64,000 nucleotides of DNA. It comes from Phanerochaete sordida. Taxonomy: Eukaryota > Basidiomycota > Agaricomycetes > Polyporales > Phanerochaetaceae. Each line of letters opens with the position of its first letter. Within the stretch, counting starts at the first letter, position 1. The position numbers and the translations under genes were made by a program. The notes under the pieces are model-generated. The model made no database searches. It was not told where the DNA came from and saw only the letters and a list, made by a program, of their open reading frames with translations. The stretch lies in NCBI GenBank assembly GCA_019973155.2, contig BPQB01000064.1, positions 62,001 to 126,000 of the forward strand, given 5' to 3'. Shown one piece after another: positions 58,940 through 64,000 of the stretch.

Positions 58940-60251
58940 ATGTCGCTCTTCGGCTACCACCGCCTCATCTTGATCTTGACATCCGTGGCAGTTTCATTCT
59001 TCACCTTGGCCCGCGGCGCCCTCGTGAATGTCACTGTCGACGACGATGGCTCAGATCTGACGACAGGCGCGAGGATCAACTATGAAGGGGACTGGGCCAT
59101 TGGGCCTGCGTGCGTCAACTCCACGATCGACTGCGAGGCCTCGCTGGATGCTACGCAAGTGCGGGACGGCACCTGGCACGGCACAACTTACGATCCCAGC
59201 ATCTCCTCCCAGACTATTCCGGGAAACGCGACGTTCAGTTTTACTGGTGCGCATCCTTCATTATGCACATCTTTCACGTCCACTCAACTTCACTGTCCTG
59301 ATCTAGGTACAGCAATATACGCATTTGGAATTCGTGATGGAGCTCGGGACCTCGAGCTCACGTTCTTCCTTGATGAACAGGAAGCGGGAAACCTTCTAGT
59401 ACCCAGGATGACCTCGTACACCTATCAGTATAATCAGCTGTACTTCAAGGCCGAAGGACTGAGCAACACCGCACATTTCTGGAGGATGCAAAATGGCCTC
59501 GGCAGTGGGACAACGATTAGCGTCGCGTTGCTGGATTATCTCGTTTATACATGGTAAACATCCCGCTCGATTTCTCATATGCAAACTGAATGACAGGTCC
59601 AGTGACAGTGCAGAAACCAGCTCTGCAATATCCTCCGCGACAACTTCGCTTACAACGACAGATCAACAAACGTCTGCACCTTCAGCTACAAGTCCAGCAA
59701 TTACCACAGGATCCATGGCGAAGTCGAGCACAACAGGGCCGGCACGCACCACTGTAACCGCCGTCTCCGTCTCCGTCGCCATCATGGTCCTCGTGTTCCT
59801 CATCCTGCTCGCGATGCTCTACAAGGCGCGCAAAGACCGCCAGCGCCCCAAGACTGGGATCGCGGACCATCGGTACCTCACCATGCGCGCGCACGCCGCC
59901 GGCACTGGGGGTACCGGTGGCGACCCCCAGCGTGGCAACCCAGCCGCCGATGCGCTGGCGGCGCACGACCTCCAGCGCGCCCGGGGAAGATACTCGGTCG
60001 CGCCGTTCACGCTCGCTTTTCCTGGCGCAGCACGGGCAGCGCCGCGCGCCACGGAGAAGATGTGGGGCGCGCCCGTGTCGCTTCGTGCCCCGCCGGCATC
60101 TCGTGGTGGGCAGCGGGAGGCAGGTCGTCCGGCGGCGGAGGCGGTGCACGATGTGATATGGGATAGTCGCGGCGCACGGGGGTCTGTGAGCAGTATCGCG
60201 CGATGGACCGCCCCACCGGTGTACCAGAGCGAGATTGGCGGGCATTTATAG
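58940..60251 (+). CDS. Single-pass membrane protein with Ser/Thr-rich stalk
   Basis: Exons 58940-59246, 59307-59553 and 59597-60251 give 402 residues. The signal peptide is MSLFGYHRLILILTSVAVSF with FTLARG. The extracellular domain begins ALVNVTVDDDGSD and contains two Cys (GPACVNSTIDCEAS), NATFSFTG, IYAFGIRD and LEGLSNTAHFW-like segments (KAEGLSNTAHFWRM). A Ser/Thr-rich stalk of about 45 residues follows, probably O-glycosylated. The transmembrane helix is VSVSVAIMVLVFLILLAMLY, followed by a basic stop-transfer KARKDRQRPK and a cytosolic tail of about 135 residues ending QSEIGGHL. This architecture is widespread in Agaricomycetes without known function; sensing at the cell surface is a guess. 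The stop codon lies 12 bases before the target duplication of a transposon, so the 3' UTR and terminator are now supplied by that element or lost. Confidence 0.82.
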
Positions 60252-60263
60252 ATGTGTAGATGA

Positions 60264-60271
60264 GTGAACAG
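60264..60271. repeat. Target-site duplication, left copy
   Basis: GTGAACAG, identical to 61748-61755 on the other side of the element. Confidence 0.85.
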
Positions 60272-60291
60272 TAAGGCTCCAACCGTATAGT
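60272..60291 (+). repeat. Left terminal inverted repeat
   Basis: 20 bases, TAAGGCTCCAACCGTATAGT, matched on the opposite strand by 61728-61747. Confidence 0.93.
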
Positions 60292-61727
60292 GAGTGTACT
60301 GTGAGTATACGTGTACAACTGTATACGTGTACTGTGAGTGTACGGTCTTCGCCGTACACGTCGACTACCCGTATACTACACAGTACACACACAGTTTATC
60401 ACGGATTTATGGACAAGCATAGTTGAGACGTTTGAGTCATCGTCATTAGGATCAGAAAATCGTGTGTGAAAGACCTTGTTGGTGACGGCCTCTGCCTCAT
60501 CCCCGGAGGCCCCCGAGCGGGTGCGGACGTCGGAGACGCCGAAGTGTTCTCGTCAAACCACCATCTGTAAACCGTGAGCTTGCTTGTCAGCGTTCGGACC
60601 GCGCCCTCTGTGGCATTATGAATAGCCGTCCAGACATCAATATATAGGGTCATGAAACGCATACAGCCACCATAGTCCTGCATGCGGAGTATCTTTCGTT
60701 GAGGGCTCTGGCAGATGTTGTAATCTCGACGATTCAACTCGGAACGCTCGCAGCAAGATATGTACGAGCCTCGAACGCAGCGACATATGTACACGGCGAG
60801 TTTGACGAGGACCCAAGCGTTCAACTTGCGCTTAGCGGTGAGCCACCTCGAGACTCGTTTGTATATTGCTCTTCTCGTGTGCGGCTTATGAGCCTCAGGT
60901 GGAACGCCTATAGACTATCGACACGGCCTGCTTGCATGCGCACCTCCTCAAAAGCCTGGCTGCTTCCGTCCCGTGACGCTACACCATTTTCTTTCCCAAA
61001 CACTTATCGTGCCCCTGCCTTGGACAGAGCTCGTGCTCAATGCGCTCGAGCTGCTCCAGTTACCCAAGCGCGACAGCTTGCAAGTCACCGACCAGGTTAC
61101 GAACAATCCGAACCAGGTACGAACATGTCGACTCTCATGGTCACTGCTCGGCGATGGTGATATCGCACGGCTGCGAGCGCGCAGCCTCGCTGCTGTCCTA
61201 CCATCCTCCGCTCCGGCGTGCGGAGGAGGCCTTTTGCCGTACTTCGTATGATCGGCACGAACGCTCGCCTTCGTGGATTTGACGAGCCCGGTCCTGCGCG
61301 CGGGCGGCGCGGCCAGTATCGTTGACCGGTGACCGGCGCTCGTCCTGCCACGCTCGCCGATGCCAGGTCACCACGCCCGAGCGGCTCGTCGCAGTCAACG
61401 TCGCTCATCGTGCCCCGCGCATGCCCTGAACCTCGAGTCCGAGTTTCGGACCCAGATCCGGATGGCCTCGCCGCGCCCTCGCCTCGCGACGCCGTCTGAC
61501 GGTGTATGTGGGCCGGTCAACTGGCGGCTACCCACCCTTGATAGCGAGGCACGCAGAAGGCTTAGGATGCTGCTAAACCGTGGCTGCCTGCATGCTGTAG
61601 GTCATAGTAGATGTCCAGAGCCCTTTTGGCAGAGTTCCCCGTAAAACTACATGTGTACTGTGTATATACTGTATACAACTGTGTGTGTACTGTGTACTGT
61701 GAGTGTACGAAAAATTCGTACACGTAT

Positions 61728-61747
61728 ACTATACGGTTGGAGCCTTA
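61728..61747 (-). repeat. Right terminal inverted repeat
   Basis: Read on the minus strand it equals the left repeat without mismatch. Confidence 0.93.
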
Positions 61748-61755
61748 GTGAACAG
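61748..61755. repeat. Target-site duplication, right copy
   Basis: GTGAACAG, as at 60264-60271. Confidence 0.85.
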
Positions 61756-62005
61756 TATGTGCGCTCTCGTGGGGCAAGAGTGGTGCTCGCGCGCGATGTT
61801 TATGTGGGCCAGGGTCGGCGAGAGAGCCGGTCAGCATACCGTCTTGGTGTTGGTCTGGGCGAGTTGATACGCGAGGTGGCGAGCGGGAAAGGCTTTGTAG
61901 AATGGCAGCTTGGTGCCCACGGCTGGTGTGTGGGGGGACGATGCCGTATTCGGATCGGATGGGGGCATACCCTGGGTGGGTTACGGTCGCCAGCAGAGCC
62001 ACTTC

Positions 62006-62059
62006 AGTTGGGCAGTTTAAAACGCTGCGATAGTCAATCGCGTGCGGTTCAAACGCCCT
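62006..62059 (+). repeat. Inverted repeat, left arm (54 bp)
   Basis: Matches the reverse complement of 62907-62960 at 50 of 54 positions. It contains a hairpin, CGCGAT-TGACT-ATCGCG when read on the minus strand, and a B-box-like GCGGTTCAAA. A GGCGCTTAAG motif lies shortly beyond it, and again next to the right arm. Confidence 0.9.
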
Positions 62060-62097
62060 CGGCGCAGGCGCTTAAGAGAAAGCGCCCCGCAAAAGAA

Positions 62098-62170
62098 ATG
62101 TTTCCAGTAAGAGTCGAACCCGCGACCTCACGTAACTCAAGGTGTCCGCTAACCACTACGCTAACGGGGC
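62098..62170 (-). pseudogene. Degenerate tRNA-like sequence
   Basis: On the minus strand it begins GCCCCGTTAGCGTAGTGGTT, an A-box-type D arm, and has GCGGGTTCGACTC, a B-box-type T arm, at normal spacing. The anticodon stem and T stem do not pair and the acceptor strands do not match at the normal place, so it is a tRNA relic or tRNA-derived repeat rather than a working gene. No amino acid is assigned. Confidence 0.55.
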
Positions 62171-62819
62171 ATGATATTGCAGCGTTGCCAATGAGATATA
62201 TCGTCATGTATTATGCCCCAGAAAGACAAAGGATAGTGGATTACAACAGGCACACTGCGCTATATAGCATCAAAATGCTAATTAATGGGCACCGCAGCGT
62301 GTCCGAGGACGCTATAGAGACCTACGCGAAGAGTGGCAGCGGTCAAGGGTACACCGGGTCCGCAGTGTCAGGGGTCTCTATGACGTCATGGAACAATTTC
62401 ACGGTGCCATCGTTGAATGGTGCCGGCCGCCTACATTCGGCTCTCTCTTGCACGGTCACAGCTTCGCTGCGCTGCACAGGAGGAGCTGTGAGCTTTTAAT
62501 CGTCCTATATATAGCAGAATAATTTAATTCCCTCAGAAAGATATCACAAAGGCGTGATTTCTCCTAATACATGCTTTCATTGGCCACTGCGCCGCTTTCT
62601 ACCGCTATTCCCGGCCACGAAACCGTACAGTAAAATGTACATACTAATATAGCTACTATATTACTATCTTTTGGCTTGTGTGGTGTACTAATACCCCCAC
62701 TGTTCTTGTTGCAGCCTCTCTGAGGCTTGACTTCTGCTTCGGGAATGCGCGGTGAAGTCAGTTTACATTAGTAAACGGGTACGTCATGACTGATAGAACC
62801 GGCTGCCACCATAAGGACA

Positions 62820-62884
62820 GGTTGCTCAGTGGTATGCGCAGCTTTACGGCCGAAACGGTGAGTTCGATCCCGGCCAAAGCCATT
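62820..62884 (+). pseudogene. Second degenerate tRNA-like sequence
   Basis: GGTTGCTCAGTGGTATGCGC resembles an A box and GTGAGTTCGATCCCGGCC a B box, in tRNA-like spacing. The stems are imperfect. It lies between the arms of the 54 bp inverted repeat, opposite in orientation to the relic at 62098. Confidence 0.5.
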
Positions 62885-62906
62885 TTTTAATTACTCACGG
62901 CGCTTA

Positions 62907-62960
62907 AGGGCATTTGAACCGCACGCGATTGACTATCGCGTCGTTTTAAACCGCCCAACT
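62907..62960 (-). repeat. Inverted repeat, right arm (54 bp)
   Basis: Partner of 62006-62059. The dehydrogenase pseudogene begins directly after this arm. Confidence 0.9.
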
Positions 62961-62961
62961 T

Positions 62962-63701
62962 CGACTCTTGGCCAGCAACCTTTGCCAGCTCAGCACGAAT
63001 GCCGCCAATACTGTCTTCTGGCTTGTGCGCGACGTCAAAACCTTGCATACCATGCCCGCCTTCAGGCAATGTTGCAGCAGCGTTCTCGTTCTCGAGGCCG
63101 ACGTGACGGCGCCCCGTCGCCGCCGAGGTCGCGAAGGCCACCGGCGGGACGCTCGACTGCCTCGCCAACCACGCGAGCTGTCTTCAAGAGGCCAGGAAGA
63201 CCGCCGTGAGTACAACACAACGAAGTAGTGAGTCTTCCGCATCTTTTCCCATTTTTCTTATCATGCGCGCCGTGGATCGCAATCTCAGCACTGAGAAACA
63301 CGAGGGCAACGCCCTCGTGCAGGACTTTGACGCCGTTCTCGGTGTGGACGTCCTCGGCGTCATCCACTCCACGAACGCGTTCCTCCCTCCCTCCGCGCCG
63401 CCTCCTCCGTGGCCGCCGCCGCCAAGAGCGCGAAGGGTATCGCGCTGAGCTCAGTCATCGGAGACACCGACCTCACGCACACTCTTCGCTTCAGGTTTGT
63501 GGGGCAGGCAGCGCACTGCGCGGGAAACTTGCTGTGAACATAGTCGTCGATAAGTACGCCGCGCGCTTTGCGGGCCATCCGCTCGTGCTCCTCGCGCTGA
63601 GCCTCAGGCTCGTCAACACCGCGACGCAACCACGTGCGTCAATCTACTTCGTTCTTGTGGCGCGAGGGCTTGCTGACGTAGTCGCAGCGACGCCCGAGTA
63701 A
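62962..63701 (+). pseudogene. Short-chain dehydrogenase pseudogene, 5' truncated and frameshifted
   Basis: Successive frames encode recognisable pieces of a classical SDR in order: NTVFWLVRDVKTL and VLVLEADVTAP; after a frameshift near 63110 VAAEVAKATGGTLDCLANHA; then, behind a possible intron, FDAVLGVDVLGVIHSTNAFL; after a second frameshift AKSAKGIALSSVIGDTDLTH; and finally KLAVNIVVDKYAARFAGHPL ending at 63701. The N-terminal glycine-rich nucleotide-binding motif is absent: homology stops where the right arm of the inverted repeat begins. The NNAG-like motif is ANHA and the Y-x-x-x-K site is not seen. It cannot make an active enzyme. Confidence 0.75.
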
Positions 63702-64000
63702 CGCGAGGCAGCCGCAGCGTTGGCAGAGGTGGGGAGCAAGTTATTCGGAGTAGGACGATAGGCCATTTACCCCGGAGCAGTCTGTCACGGCGATGCTCCC
63801 GGTTATCAGCTGCGTTGAGTGGAAGAATTGCGACGTGCTGATTTTGCACTGGGGAAACACGCAGTGGGTCTAGATAAAGACGGAGACTATGCGCAAACAG
63901 TCGAGCGGCTTCGCACCGTCGTGATGCGCTTGGCCATCGCCACAATGGGGACTCAGAATTTATGTAGCCATTACCTAGCTATGTACATACTATCACATAG
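63702..64000. other. End of window, no gene seen
   Basis: About 300 bases without supported features. Confidence 0.4.

Larger units (their letters stand above)
60272..61747. mobile_element. Non-autonomous hAT-like DNA transposon, 1476 bp
   Basis: Both ends read TAAGGCTCCAACCGTATAGT inward, a perfect 20-base terminal inverted repeat, and the element is flanked by the 8-base direct repeat GTGAACAG. An 8-base duplication and short terminal repeats are typical of the hAT superfamily, although the terminal TAAGG is not the most usual hAT end. The 100 or so bases inside each end are filled with GTACAC, GTATAC and ACTGTGAGTGTAC repeats in both orientations, which look like transposase-binding sites. 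Inside are open frames up to about 140 codons, none with a transposase motif, so it is probably mobilised in trans. Perfect repeats and duplication suggest a recent insertion. Confidence 0.85.

Noticed and set aside
60399..60824. Possible transposase gene inside the transposon
   Set aside because: The longest internal frames show no DDE, RW or dimerisation motif of hAT transposases; the element is treated as non-autonomous.
62098..62170. Functional tRNA with long variable arm
   Set aside because: An outer GCCCCGT/GCGGGGC pairing over 87 bases can be drawn, but the T arm would then be misplaced and the anticodon stem does not pair.
61651..62499. Plus-strand frame of 282 codons crossing the transposon end and repeat arm
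   Set aside because: It runs through a transposon terminus, an inverted-repeat arm and a tRNA-like relic, so it cannot be an old gene.

Overview
The window is nuclear DNA of a filamentous basidiomycete, almost certainly an Agaricomycete and most like a wood-decay polypore. The evidence is short 50-60 base introns in nearly every gene, short intergenic gaps, high GC, housekeeping genes of fungal type, and families typical of Agaricomycetes: NACHT NTPases, BTB proteins, P-loop GTPases, seven-helix membrane proteins, single-pass mucin-like membrane proteins and secreted acid proteases. I cannot name the species.

Layout. 0-6 kb: four copies of a secreted protein with the fold of glutamic peptidases (family G1, eqolisins), the first inverted relative to the next three; a fifth copy lies at 56.8 kb. 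6-12 kb: a NACHT NTPase, a stray fragment copied from the VID30-type gene, a BTB protein and a secreted pepsin-type aspartic protease. 13-44 kb is mostly a housekeeping block: VID30/GID1-type ubiquitin ligase scaffold, an NAD(P)-binding epimerase-like protein, initiator tRNA-Met, ISA1, PWP2, tRNA-Gly, a rhodanese plus tyrosine-phosphatase protein, a small secreted protein, a UBE2W-type ubiquitin-conjugating enzyme, NFU1, a BAR-SH3 protein (HOB1/RVS167 type), SDO1, ALG1 and HEM3. 44-64 kb is accessory: two tandem seven-helix membrane proteins, two tandem GTPases, a divergent NACHT gene with an abnormal P-loop, the fifth G1-like gene, a single-pass membrane protein with a 1.48 kb terminal-inverted-repeat transposon directly behind its stop codon, a nest of inverted repeats and tRNA-like fragments, and a decayed short-chain dehydrogenase.

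How the parts fit. ISA1 and NFU1 both serve mitochondrial Fe-S cluster assembly; PWP2 and SDO1 act early and late in ribosome assembly; ALG1 serves N-glycosylation; HEM3 serves heme synthesis. The secreted aspartic protease and the five G1-like proteins belong to the extracellular set.

Most notable observations. (1) All five G1-like proteins keep the catalytic glutamate but have arginine where the catalytic glutamine of the family should be, so this is a locally expanded, non-canonical subfamily. (2) A divergent gene pair joins tandem GTPases to a NACHT protein whose Walker A loop is two residues short. (3) A hAT-like non-autonomous transposon has perfect 20 bp terminal repeats and an 8 bp target duplication. 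(4) Two very small exons (21 and 11 bases) fall inside active-site motifs of a ubiquitin-conjugating enzyme and of porphobilinogen deaminase. Exon boundaries were placed by eye from splice signals, reading frame and family motifs; no alignment was run.
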